Shown here one piece after another: positions 42,718 to 51,913 of a stretch of DNA of 64,000 bases. The stretch is from Burkholderia sp. Bp9143. Its GTDB lineage: Bacteria > Pseudomonadota > Gammaproteobacteria > Burkholderiales > Burkholderiaceae. The DNA lies in the NCBI RefSeq assembly GCF_003853645.1, contig NZ_QTPO01000035.1, forward strand, positions 32,887 to 96,886, given 5' to 3'. The notes below the pieces were generated by a model. It saw only the letters and a program-made list of their open reading frames with translations. It ran no database searches and was not told the DNA's origin. The translations under genes and the position numbers were made by a program. Each line of letters starts with the position of its first letter. Within the stretch, counting starts at the first letter, position 1.

Positions 42718-43541
42718 GCCTGCCCCATGTCGATTGCGGTGGCGCGCGAACTCGCGCGCAGGTCGTCCAGCGCGCGCAGGCAATAGTGCCCGAACCACAG
42801 TGCCGAGAAGACGAGGATGAAAGCGTAAACCCAGATCATGGCCGCCGCCACGAACGGAAACAGCACCATCATCCAGACCGACGACACCCACACGAAGGTC
42901 GGCACGGTGCCGAGCAGCCCGGTCGCGACGCCGATGCCGATCAGCGGCCAGCGATGCTGCCGCACCAGCGCGCGGCGCTCGTCGCGGCTCGCGTGTTGCG
43001 CGAGCGCGTCGTAGGTCATCACGCGGTACGTGAGCCAGCCCCAGATCACGGGCGGCAGCAGCGCGAAGAACGGCGGAATCAGCCACAGCGGGATCGTGAC
43101 GACGAGCAGCACGACGCCCACGATCGCCGCGCCGAGCGAATTGAACACGCTGCCGAAGAACGTGCCGCCCCGCTTCGCCTCCAGCGCGGCGAACTGCCGG
43201 TTCGACAGGTGCTTGATCACGACCGGCATCGAGATCGTCGCGATCAGCAGCAGCACGGTCAGCACGATCAGCGGAATCGCGAGCGACACGACGACGAACG
43301 GCGCGACGACCGCATGCAGCTGCGACATCCCGATGGCGTCGAACGCGCGGTACAGCGCGGCCGTCAGCACGAAGCCGTCGAGTGCGCCGCGCGCGGCATC
43401 GATCAGTATCTGCCACGAGAACCACAGCACGACGCCCCACAGCAGCGCGGAGACGACGAACGGCATCAGGGTGAGCCACAGCATGCGCGGGTGCAGCGCG
43501 CTGGCGAAAGCCCGGACGAAGGAGCGCAGCAAGTCGTTCAT
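42714..43541 (-). CDS. EI24 domain integral membrane protein
   Basis: A 275-residue membrane protein of the EI24/CysZ-like family. I see about six hydrophobic segments, including one near the N-terminus (about 20-45), a pair in the middle (about 70-115 and 145-175) and a C-terminal pair (about 210-260). CysZ is a sulfate channel, but many betaproteobacterial members are not shown to carry sulfate, so I give no substrate. The start at 43541 (MNDLLRSFVRAF) is typical of the family. Coupled to the downstream CinA-like gene by an ATGA overlap. Confidence 0.85.
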   Translation of the reverse strand: MNDLLRSFVRAFASALHPRMLWLTLMPFVVSALLWGVVLWFSWQILIDAARGALDGFVLTAALYRAFDAIGMSQLHAVVAPFVVVSLAIPLIVLTVLLLIATISMPVVIKHLSNRQFAALEAKRGGTFFGSVFNSLGAAIVGVVLLVVTIPLWLIPPFFALLPPVIWGWLTYRVMTYDALAQHASRDERRALVRQHRWPLIGIGVATGLLGTVPTFVWVSSVWMMVLFPFVAAAMIWVYAFILVFSALWFGHYCLRALDDLRASSRATAIDMGQA

Positions 43542-43584
43542 GCGAACCTGTTTCGACGAAGAAAAACGGGGAAAGGATAAACCA

Positions 43585-43620
43585 CACGGCCCGCATGCGC
43601 CAAAGCGCATGCGGGCCGTG
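43585..43620. terminator. Perfect 16-bp hairpin between sterol-desaturase and EI24 genes
   Basis: CACGGCCCGCATGCGC (43585-43600) pairs exactly with 43605-43620 around CAAA. Only a weak T-rich stretch (GGTTTATCC) follows on the minus strand, so it may be a terminator, an RNA stability element or a protein site. Confidence 0.5.
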
Positions 43621-43651
43621 TCGGAAAGCCGTTCAACAGGAAAGTGGCGGG

Positions 43652-44626
43652 TCAGACCGACGCCGCACCGCGCTTCGCGGGAACGAGGCGCCGGAAGATC
43701 CGCATGAACGCGAGGCCGTGCTGCGCCCAGAAGCCGTCGCCATAGGACACGCCTTCGATCTGCTCGCGGATGCCGGTCGGCTCGACCGTGCGGTTCCACG
43801 ACGCGGTGCCGAACATCATGTCCCACCACGGGAACAGCACGCCGAAGTTGCAGCCGTACTTGGTGCCTTCGTGGCCGTAGCCGACCGCGTGGTGGCGACG
43901 GTGGAAGGTCGGGCTCACGAGCAGGCGCTCGCCGAGCCAGCCGAACGACAGCCGCGCATTCGTATGCTGGATGCTCTGCACGAAGTTCGTGACCGCGGTC
44001 AGCACGACGAACTGCGACGGCGTCACGCCGATCACGAGCGCGATCGCCGCGAAGAAGCACGACTGGATCACGTTGTCGAGCAGGTGGTTGCGATCGTCGC
44101 ACCACAGCGACATCTGCCGCTGGCTGTGATGCACCGCGTGCAGCTCCCACCAGATGCCGAACTTGTGCTGCCAGCGGTGATACCAGTAGCCGGCGAAGTC
44201 GAGCACGACGAGGTAGATCGCGAACGCGACGATCGGCTTCGAGGTCACACCCGGCCACAGATAGTCGAGGTTGACGTTCGCGACGCCGTGCAGGCGCAGC
44301 CACGCCTGGAAATTGTCGAACACCGGCTGCAGCGCGAAGAAGAAGAACAGCGTGTAGATGCCGAGCTTCGAGATCGCGGTATAGATCACGTCGACCCGCA
44401 CCGCGCGGCGGTTCTTCCAGCGCTCGACGGGCGCGAGCGCCTCGAGCGGGCGCAGCAGCGCGAACATCAGCACCATCTGGAGCGCGCCGATGATCACCCA
44501 GTACAGCGCGTCGTAGGTGTCCTCGTCATAGTCCATCAGGTTGAACTTGAAGAGGAGCGGCTGCACGACGTCGACGTACAGCCAGGTCTGGATGTCCGAC
44601 ACGAACGCATCGATCAGGTGCAGCAT
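43652..44626 (-). CDS. Sterol desaturase / fatty acid hydroxylase family membrane protein
   Basis: A 324-residue di-iron membrane hydroxylase. The histidine boxes are HRWQH and HAVHHS in the middle (about residues 170-190), then HTNAR and FHRRHH (about 240-260), which are the expected iron ligands. At least four membrane segments surround them. Members hydroxylate or desaturate lipids such as fatty acyl chains, hopanoids or alkylglycerols; the substrate here is not evident. It lies 16 bases after a beta-propeller gene on the same strand, so the two are very likely co-transcribed. Confidence 0.9.
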   Translation of the reverse strand: MLHLIDAFVSDIQTWLYVDVVQPLLFKFNLMDYDEDTYDALYWVIIGALQMVLMFALLRPLEALAPVERWKNRRAVRVDVIYTAISKLGIYTLFFFFALQPVFDNFQAWLRLHGVANVNLDYLWPGVTSKPIVAFAIYLVVLDFAGYWYHRWQHKFGIWWELHAVHHSQRQMSLWCDDRNHLLDNVIQSCFFAAIALVIGVTPSQFVVLTAVTNFVQSIQHTNARLSFGWLGERLLVSPTFHRRHHAVGYGHEGTKYGCNFGVLFPWWDMMFGTASWNRTVEPTGIREQIEGVSYGDGFWAQHGLAFMRIFRRLVPAKRGAASV

Positions 44627-44642
44627 CGTCCGCCTCCGCCCG

Positions 44643-45632
44643 TCACGCGCCGTTCGCAGCCTTCCACGGCGCGCGGTCGTAGAAGTAGATCCCGTGCGGC
44701 GAACGGCCGACGGAGATCGTCTGCACCAGCTTGCGCGATGCCAGATCGATGATTCCGACCTTCTTCGCGAAGCGGAATGTCACCCACAGTGTCTTCTTGT
44801 CGGCGGACAGCTCCATGTCGTCGGGGCCCGGCAGCAGGCCGGTGATGTCGCCGACGTTGGTGAGCGTGTTCTCGTCGATGATGCTGATCGTGTTCGCGAC
44901 CCGGTTCGTGATCGCGACGTGCGTGCCGTCGGCGAGCGAGCGGAAGTTGTGCGCGCCCTTGCCTGTATAGATCTGCTTGACGATCTTCTGGTTGCGCCAG
45001 TCGACCACCGCGACGTAATCCGCGCCGGTCATCCCGACCAGCAGGAACTTGTCGTCCGGCGTGAGCCACAGGCCCGCCGGCACCTTGCCGACCGGCATCT
45101 TCCACTTGACCGTCTGCGTCGCGAGGTCCACCGCCGCGATCTCGCCGGACACCTGCAGCGACACGAGCACGGTCTTGCTGTCCTTCGTGAACGCGATGTG
45201 GCTCGGCATCACCGCGAGCGGCAAGCGCTTCACGAGATGCAGGTCGCGGCCGTCGTAGCTGTAGATGTCGAGCCGGTCGAGGCGCAGCCCGGTCGACACG
45301 AACCACTTGTGATCGGGCGAGAAGCCGAGCTGGTACGGATCCTCGATGCCTTCGACCGTGCGCTGCAGCTTGCCCGTCTTCGGATCGACGAACATCAGAC
45401 TGTTCGAGACCGAATTCGCGACGATCAGCGATGCATTGTCCGGCGTCGCCATCAGGTGGTGCGGCTCCTTGCCGGTCGGCATCGTGCCGACGACCTGGCG
45501 GGTCTGCTGGTCGATCAGGGAAAGCGTCGCTTCGGCCGAATTGAGGATGATCACGTTATTCGCGTGTGCGGCGGGCGCCAGCACGGCGGCGGCCAGCGCA
45601 ATCGTGCGGCCGAAGGAAAGGAAAGTGCGCAT
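44643..45632 (-). CDS. Secreted YVTN-family beta-propeller protein
   Basis: A 329-residue protein. The signal peptide covers about residues 1-24, cut after PAAHA, followed by a seven-blade propeller built from repeats of the form VVDWRNQKIVKQI and HAVAITN. Related proteins accompany PQQ-dependent dehydrogenases or cell-surface systems, but this family is mostly uncharacterised. It is the upstream partner of the sterol-desaturase-type gene, 16 bases apart. It is predicted periplasmic while the hydroxylase is in the membrane, which would allow contact. Confidence 0.88.
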   Translation of the reverse strand: MRTFLSFGRTIALAAAVLAPAAHANNVIILNSAEATLSLIDQQTRQVVGTMPTGKEPHHLMATPDNASLIVANSVSNSLMFVDPKTGKLQRTVEGIEDPYQLGFSPDHKWFVSTGLRLDRLDIYSYDGRDLHLVKRLPLAVMPSHIAFTKDSKTVLVSLQVSGEIAAVDLATQTVKWKMPVGKVPAGLWLTPDDKFLLVGMTGADYVAVVDWRNQKIVKQIYTGKGAHNFRSLADGTHVAITNRVANTISIIDENTLTNVGDITGLLPGPDDMELSADKKTLWVTFRFAKKVGIIDLASRKLVQTISVGRSPHGIYFYDRAPWKAANGA

Positions 45633-45672
45633 GAAGACTCACGTCGTGGAACAGCGGTCATTGTAAAACGTT

Positions 45673-45691
45673 CAACCGGCCCCGCCGGTTG
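45673..45691 (-). terminator. Hairpin after hrpA, weak terminator candidate
   Basis: The stem CAACCGGC / GCCGGTTG (45673-45680 and 45684-45691) around CCC lies between hrpA and the propeller gene. On the minus strand AACGTTTTAC follows, a poor T run. Confidence 0.45.
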
Positions 45692-45814
45692 ACGGGAGTC
45701 GGCATTGCGCCACTTCGACGCACGCCGCGGCCGCCGTGCGGCCCGCCGCGACAAGCGCCGCGCGGCCGACCGGGCCGGCAGCAGCCGGTGCGGGCCCGGA
45801 CAACCGCCGTTGCG

Positions 45815-48800
45815 CTAGCGCTGCATCGACTCCCAAACCTTGTGCAGACGCTTGACAGAGACAGGCATCGGCGTGCGCAGTTCCTGCGCGAACAACGAAA
45901 TGCGCAGTTCCTCCAGCAGCCAGCGGAATTCCGCGAGCCGCGGGTCGGTGACGCCGCCGCGCTGCGACACCGCGCGCTGATACTGCTGGACGAGCGGCAG
46001 CAGCTCGCCGGACTGCTTCGCGTCGCGCGCCGGGTCGGCCTTCAGCTTGTCGATCCGCAACGCGATGCCCTTCAGGTAGCGCGGGAAGTGCGCCAGCTGC
46101 ACATAAGGGGTGTCGATCACGAAGCGCTTGCCGACCAGCGCGGCGAGTTGCTGCTGCAGATCCGCGTGGGCCTGCGCGAACGGCTTTGCCTGCGCGAGCT
46201 TCTTCGCAAGGCCCGCGTACTCGGCAAGGATCTGCCCGACGAGCCGCGCGATCTCCTGCGCGAGCAGGTTCAGGCGACTCCGGCCCTCGTCGCGGCGCGC
46301 GTGGAAGCTCGCGTCGTCGTCGGGCAGCGGGTCCTGCAGGCATGCGCGATCGAGCGCCGTGTCGATCAGTTGGTCGCGCAGTTCGTCCTGCGTGCCGAGC
46401 GACATGTACTGCATCGCCATCTCGCGCAGCCCCGGCAGGTTCTTCTCGAGGAACTTGATCGGCTCCTTCAGCTGCAGCGCGAACAGCCGCCGCAAGCCGG
46501 CCCGGTGAATCCGCGCGGCCTCCTCCGGCGAGTCGAACACCTCGACGTCGCAATGCGTGCCGCGATCGACGAGCGCCGGATAGCCGTACAGCGTCTGGCC
46601 GCGGCGGCGGATCTCCAGCAGCTCGGGGAGCTTGCCGAAGTTCCACGTCGTCAGGTTCTCGTACAGCGCGGTCGCGCCGGCTTCCGCCGGAGCGGCCGTG
46701 TGCGGCGCCACACCCTTGCCGGCCTTCGCGGTCGACCCCGGCGCGGCAGCGGGCGCCGGCGCGTCACCAGCGTCGCCCCCGCCCGCCTCGCCGCCGGGCG
46801 CGATCGTCGACGCGGCCGCGATCTTCTGGAATTGCTGCTGCGCCTGCGCGCCGAGCTCCTGGCGCAGTTGCGCGAGATTGCGCCCCATCGCGAGCTGGCG
46901 GCCGTGCTCGTCGATCACCTTGAAGTTCATGAACAGGTGCGCGGGCAGTGTCTCGAGCTTGAAGTCGGCCGTCTTCATCGCGACCTGCGTCTCGCCGCGC
47001 ACGTCGGCGATCAGCGCCTCGACGAGCCCGCCCGCGCCGAAGCGCTCGCGGCCCGTCCGCTCGACGAAGCCGGCCGCGTACTCGGGCAGCGGCACGCAGT
47101 GCCGGCGCAGCTTCTGCGGCAGCGACTTCAGCAGCAACTGCACCTTTTCCTTCAGCATCCCCGGCACGAGCCATTCGCAGCGGCGCGCGTCGACCTGGTT
47201 CAACGCGTACAGCGGGACCGCGAGCGTCACGCCGTCGCGCGGCGTGCCGGGCTCGAAATGGTAGGTGATCGCCATCTCGACACCGGCCATCGTCGCGCGC
47301 TTCGGGAACAGTTCGGTCGTCACGCCAGCCGCCTCGTGGCGCATCAGGTCGTCACGCGACAGGTACAGCAGGCGCTGCTTGTCCTCCGCCTGGCCGCCCT
47401 TCTTCACCTCGTCGCGATACCAGCGCTCGAACGCGGCGCCCGTATGGATGCCCTCCGGAATCGCCTGATCGTAGTACGCGTAGATCAGTTCGTCGTCGAC
47501 CAGCACGTCCTGCCGGCGCGACTTGTGCTCGAGCTGCTCGATGTCGGCGAGCAGCTTGCGGTTGTGCGCGAAGAACGGCAGCTTCGTGTCGAACTCGCCT
47601 TCGACCAGCGCGCCGCGGATGAACAGCTCGCGCGCACGGGCCGGATCCTGCTTGCCGAACGCGACGCGCCGGCGGTGGTAGATCGGCAGCCCGTACAGGG
47701 TCGCGCGCTCGAACGCGCTGACCTGCGCGGGACGCTTCTCCCAGTGCGGCTCCGACAGCGATTTCTTCAGCAGGTGCGCGCCGATCTTCTCGACCCACTC
47801 CGGCTCGATCTTCGCGAGGCAGCGCGCATACAGCCGGCTCGTCTCGACGAGTTCGGCCGCCATCACCCAGCGGCCGGCCTTCTTCGCGAGCGCGGAGCCC
47901 GGCCACAGGTAGAACTTGATCCCGCGCGCGCCGAGATAGTGCGGATCGTCGTCGGCCTTCATGCCGAGGTTGCCGAGCAGGCCCGTCAACAGGGCCAGAT
48001 GAACCTGCTCGTAGGTCGCCTCGACCTCGTTGAGCCGCCAGCCGTGCTCGCGCACGACCGTCAGCAGCTGCGAATGGACGTCGCGCCATTCGCGCAGCCG
48101 CAGATGCGACAGGAAGTTCTGCCGGCACGCGTCGATCAGCTGGCGGTTCGACTTCTTGTGCGCGACGGCCTCTTCGAACCACGCCCAGATCTTCAGCCAC
48201 TGCAGGAATTCGGAGCGCTCGTCGGCGAACCGGCGGTGCGCCTGGTCGGCCTGCTCCTGCGCCTCGATCGGACGGTCGCGCGGGTCCTGCACGGACAGCG
48301 CGCTCGCGATGATCAGCACCTCGCGTAGTGACTGCTGATCGCGCGCGGCGAGAATCATCCGGCCGACGCGCGGATCGAGCGGCAGCCGCGCGAGTTCGCG
48401 CCCGAGCGGCGTCAGCGCGTTGTCGTCGTCGACCGCGCCGAGTTCGTTGAGCAGCTGGTAGCCGTCCGCGATCGCGCGGCCGGGCGGCGGCTCGAGGAAC
48501 GGAAACGATTCGATCGCCGTCAGGTGCAGCGATTTCATCCGCAGGATCACCGACGCGAGCGACGAGCGCAGGATCTCCGGATCGGTGAAGCGCGCACGCG
48601 CCTGGTAGTCGCTTTCCTCGTACAAGCGGATGCAGACACCGTCGGCCACCCGGCCGCAGCGGCCCGCGCGCTGGTTCGCGGCGGCCTGCGAGATCGACTC
48701 GACCTGCAGCTGCTCGACCTTGTTCCGGTACGAATAGCGCTTCACGCGCGCGAGACCGGTATCGACGACGTAGCGGATGCCTGGCACCGTCAGCGACGTT

Positions 48801-50002
48801 TCGGCCACGTTGGTCGCGAGCACGATGCGGCGCGCGTTCGACGCCTTGAACACCTTGTCCTGGTCGGCCGCCGACAGCCGCGCGAACAGCGGCAGGATCT
48901 CGGTATGCGGCGGATGGTGCTTGCGCAGCGCCTCGGCCGCTTCGCGGATCTCGCGCTCGCCGGGCAGGAACACCAGCACGTCGCCGGGGCCTTCGCGGCA
49001 CAGTTCGTCGACCGCGTCGACGATCGCGTCCATCAGGTCGCGTTCGGCCTCGCGCGCGGTCTTCACGCGGTCGCGGCCGCCCGTGCCCTCGGCGTGCTTC
49101 ACGGCCGGGCGATCCTCGGCCACCGGGCGGTAACGCATCTCGACCGGATACAGCCGCCCGCTCACCTCGATCACGGGCGCCGGGCGCTCGTCGGTGCCGA
49201 AATGGCGCGCGAAGCGGTCGGCATCGATCGTCGCGGACGTGACGATCAGCTTCAGGTCGGGCCGCCGCGGCAGGATCTCTTTCAGGTAGCCGAGCAGGAA
49301 GTCGATGTTCAGGCTGCGCTCGTGCGCCTCGTCGATGATCAGCGTGTCGTACGCCTTCAGCAGCGGATCGGTCTGCGTCTCCGCGAGCAGGATGCCGTCC
49401 GTCATCAGCTTGACGGACGCGCCCGGCGCGAGATTGTCGGTAAAGCGCACCTTGTAGCCGACCACCTCGCCGAACGGCGTGCCGAGTTCCTCGGCAATGC
49501 GCCGGCCGGTCGACGACGCGGCCAGGCGCCGCGGCTGCGTATGGCCGATCAGGCCCGTGCCGCCGGCACCGAGGCCGCGGCCGAGATCGAGACAGATCTT
49601 CGGCAGCTGGGTGGTCTTGCCCGAACCCGTTTCGCCGCAGACGATGACGACCTGGTGACCGGCGATCGTGCGCGCGATTTCGTCGCGCTTGCCCGACACG
49701 GGCAGGCTTTCGGGATAGGTGATCGGCGGAACGGGATTCGGTGCGACGGGCACGCGCGGCGGACGTTCGCGGCGCGGCGCGCGCTCGCCGGTGGCCTGGG
49801 GTGCGCCCTTCGCGGCCGGCTGGCCCGCCTCGCGGCGCCGCTCATCGCCGCGCGGCCCGCGCGGCGGCTGGCCCGCCTGCTGTTGCTGCTGCTGGCGCGG
49901 CGGCTGGCCGTGCTGCTGACGCGCATCGGCCGCACCATCCGGGTGCTTCGCCGACGGCGCTTTGGCCCGCGTCGGCGCGGGACTTTTAGGTACATTCGAC
50001 AT
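45815..50002 (-). CDS. hrpA: HrpA, DEAH-box ATP-dependent RNA helicase
   Basis: A 1395-residue helicase (E. coli 1300) of the DEAH family, linked to mRNA processing and ribosome rescue in E. coli. Walker A GETGSGKTT is at 123-131, the DEAH box at about 225, then the helicase C domain, HA2, an OB fold and the long C-terminal extension characteristic of HrpA. The first 95 residues are low-complexity, rich in Gln, Pro, Arg and Ala, with no conserved motif; such a tail may bind RNA. It is divergent from argA with only 23 bases between start codons. Confidence 0.95.
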   Translation of the reverse strand: MSNVPKSPAPTRAKAPSAKHPDGAADARQQHGQPPRQQQQQQAGQPPRGPRGDERRREAGQPAAKGAPQATGERAPRRERPPRVPVAPNPVPPITYPESLPVSGKRDEIARTIAGHQVVIVCGETGSGKTTQLPKICLDLGRGLGAGGTGLIGHTQPRRLAASSTGRRIAEELGTPFGEVVGYKVRFTDNLAPGASVKLMTDGILLAETQTDPLLKAYDTLIIDEAHERSLNIDFLLGYLKEILPRRPDLKLIVTSATIDADRFARHFGTDERPAPVIEVSGRLYPVEMRYRPVAEDRPAVKHAEGTGGRDRVKTAREAERDLMDAIVDAVDELCREGPGDVLVFLPGEREIREAAEALRKHHPPHTEILPLFARLSAADQDKVFKASNARRIVLATNVAETSLTVPGIRYVVDTGLARVKRYSYRNKVEQLQVESISQAAANQRAGRCGRVADGVCIRLYEESDYQARARFTDPEILRSSLASVILRMKSLHLTAIESFPFLEPPPGRAIADGYQLLNELGAVDDDNALTPLGRELARLPLDPRVGRMILAARDQQSLREVLIIASALSVQDPRDRPIEAQEQADQAHRRFADERSEFLQWLKIWAWFEEAVAHKKSNRQLIDACRQNFLSHLRLREWRDVHSQLLTVVREHGWRLNEVEATYEQVHLALLTGLLGNLGMKADDDPHYLGARGIKFYLWPGSALAKKAGRWVMAAELVETSRLYARCLAKIEPEWVEKIGAHLLKKSLSEPHWEKRPAQVSAFERATLYGLPIYHRRRVAFGKQDPARARELFIRGALVEGEFDTKLPFFAHNRKLLADIEQLEHKSRRQDVLVDDELIYAYYDQAIPEGIHTGAAFERWYRDEVKKGGQAEDKQRLLYLSRDDLMRHEAAGVTTELFPKRATMAGVEMAITYHFEPGTPRDGVTLAVPLYALNQVDARRCEWLVPGMLKEKVQLLLKSLPQKLRRHCVPLPEYAAGFVERTGRERFGAGGLVEALIADVRGETQVAMKTADFKLETLPAHLFMNFKVIDEHGRQLAMGRNLAQLRQELGAQAQQQFQKIAAASTIAPGGEAGGGDAGDAPAPAAAPGSTAKAGKGVAPHTAAPAEAGATALYENLTTWNFGKLPELLEIRRRGQTLYGYPALVDRGTHCDVEVFDSPEEAARIHRAGLRRLFALQLKEPIKFLEKNLPGLREMAMQYMSLGTQDELRDQLIDTALDRACLQDPLPDDDASFHARRDEGRSRLNLLAQEIARLVGQILAEYAGLAKKLAQAKPFAQAHADLQQQLAALVGKRFVIDTPYVQLAHFPRYLKGIALRIDKLKADPARDAKQSGELLPLVQQYQRAVSQRGGVTDPRLAEFRWLLEELRISLFAQELRTPMPVSVKRLHKVWESMQR

Positions 50003-50010
50003 GGGGGCGC

Positions 50011-50018
50011 ATTATAAT
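50011..50018. promoter_or_regulatory. Shared palindromic -10 for hrpA and argA
   Basis: ATTATAAT is its own reverse complement and contains TATAAT on each strand (50013-50018 plus, 50011-50016 minus). It lies in the 23-base gap between the divergent start codons. The predicted starts are at about 50025 for argA (ATG at 50026) and 50004 for hrpA (ATG at 50002), so both messages would be leaderless or nearly so. The -35 hexamers are poor (TTTGGG for hrpA at best). Confidence 0.6.
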
Positions 50019-50025
50019 CCCGCCC

Positions 50026-51405
50026 ATGAATTCCCAAACCGACCTCCCTCCCGCCCAGACCGGCGCCGCGACGCCGCCGGCCGCCGACGATTCGGCCGCC
50101 AGCCACGCGCAGTTCGTCGACTGGATGCGCTCCGTCGCGCCCTATATCCACAAGTTCCGCAACAGCACGTTCGTCGTGGGGTTCGGCGGCGAGGTGGTGC
50201 AGCAGGGGCTCCTGAACGCGCTCGTATCCGACATCGCGCTGCTGCAGGCGATGGGCATCCAGATCGTGCTGGTGCACGGCTCGCGGCCGCAGGTCGAGGA
50301 GCAACTGAGCCTGCATGGTGTCGAATCCGAGTTTTCGCACGGGCTGCGCATCACCGATGCGCGCGCGCTCGAATCCGCGAAGGAAGCGGCCGGCGAAGTG
50401 CGTCTCGATATCGAGGCCGCGATCAGCCAGGGTCTGCCGAACTCGCCGATGGCGCATGCGCACATCAGCGTCGTGTCCGGCAACTTCGTGACCGCACGGC
50501 CGGTGGGGATTCTCGACGGGGTCGATTTCGCGCACACGGGCATCGTGCGCAAGATCGACGCCGAATCCATCCGTCATTCGCTCTCGAGCCGCAAGCTCGT
50601 GCTGCTGTCGCCGCTCGGCTTCTCGCCGACCGGCGAGGCGTTCAACCTGTCGATGGAAGACGTCGCATCGGCCGCCGCGATCGCGCTGCGCGCCGACAAG
50701 ATCATCTTCCTGACCGAAGCGCCCGGCATCGTCGACGACGAAGGCGAGCTGATCCGCGAAATGTCGCTCGACGCGGCCGCCGAGCTGCTCGATTCCGGCA
50801 ACATCCAGGGTGACGACGCGTTCTTCCTGAAGCACTCGATCCGCGCCTGCCGCGGCGGCGTGACCCGGGCCCACCTGATTCCGCAGTCGCTCGACGGCAG
50901 CATGCTGCTCGAACTGTTCCTGCACGACGGTGTCGGCACGATGATCTCGTACGAGAACCTCGAGAGCCTGCGCGAAGCGACGCCGGACGACGTCGGCGGC
51001 ATCCTGTCGCTGATCGAACCGCTCGAGTCGGACGGCACGCTGGTGCGGCGCGGCCGCCACCAGATCGAACGCGACATCGACCACTTCTCGGTGATCGAGC
51101 ACGATGGCGTGCTGTTCGGCTGCGCCGCGCTGTATCCGTACCAGCAGGAAAAGATCGGCGAGATGGCGTGCCTGACGGTCGCGCCGGAAGCGCAAGGCTC
51201 GGGCGACGGCGAACGCCTGCTCAAGCGCATCGAGCAGCGCGCCCGCGCGCGCGGCCTCACGCACATCTTCGTGCTCACGACGCGCACCGAGCACTGGTTC
51301 CTCAAGCGCGGCTTCGTCAAGGTCAGCGTCGACGACCTGCCGGAAGACCGCCGCAAACTCTATAACTGGCAGCGCAAGTCGCTCGTGCTGATGAAGCAGC
51401 TCTGA
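50026..51405 (+). CDS. argA: Amino-acid N-acetyltransferase (N-acetylglutamate synthase)
   Basis: The first step of arginine synthesis: acetyl-CoA plus glutamate to N-acetylglutamate. It has 459 residues (E. coli 443). The N-terminal amino-acid kinase-like domain (about 40-300), which in this family binds arginine for feedback control, is followed by a C-terminal GNAT domain (about 310-455) with the acetyl-CoA loop [15 protein letters not shown]. The start at 50026 has no ribosome-binding site, and a -10 lies eight bases upstream. yggX follows after 49 bases. Confidence 0.95.
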
Positions 51406-51454
51406 GCGCAGGCACGACTGCCCTCCCCCAGACCGATTACAGGAGAAGTACACG

Positions 51455-51730
51455 ATGGCTCGAATGATCCAATGCGCGAAGCTCGGCAAGGAAGCCGAAG
51501 GTCTCGATTTCCCGCCGCTGCCGGGCGAACTCGGCAAGCGCATTTACGAAAGCGTGTCGAAGGAAGCATGGCAAGGCTGGCTCAAGCAGCAGACGATGCT
51601 GATCAACGAGAACCGCCTGAACATGGCCGACCCGCGCGCACGCCAGTACCTGATGAAGCAGACCGAAAAGTACTTCTTCGGCGACGGCGCAGACCAGGCG
51701 TCCGGCTACGTGCCGCCGACGGAAGGCTGA
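51455..51730 (+). CDS. yggX: YggX, Fe(II)-trafficking / oxidative damage protection protein
   Basis: A 91-residue protein (E. coli 91). It protects Fe-S proteins from oxidation and is proposed to move ferrous iron. The conserved Cys7 is in [14 protein letters not shown]; the [12 protein letters not shown] and NENRLN stretches are near-invariant family features. It has an AGGAG ribosome-binding site. It follows argA and is closed by a strong terminator. Confidence 0.96.
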
Positions 51731-51782
51731 AGCGCCGCGAATCGCGCAGGCCGGCTGCGCCGGCCTCGTCGCCAAGCGACGC

Positions 51783-51823
51783 AAAACAAACGGCACCGTG
51801 TATCGCACGGTGCCGTTTGTTTT
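51783..51823. terminator. Bidirectional terminator between yggX and the MHS transporter
   Basis: A perfect 18-bp stem (51783-51800 with 51806-51823, core CGGCACCGTG) and loop TATCG, with A and T runs at the ends. It serves both converging genes. Confidence 0.95.
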
Positions 51824-51913
51824 TGGGGAGGCGGAATCGAGCCGATGCGATCCGGCCGGCGTGTTCGCTTCCGCCGAGTCGGCAAGTCGGCAGTCCGCGC
51901 CGGCCTGCCCGAG

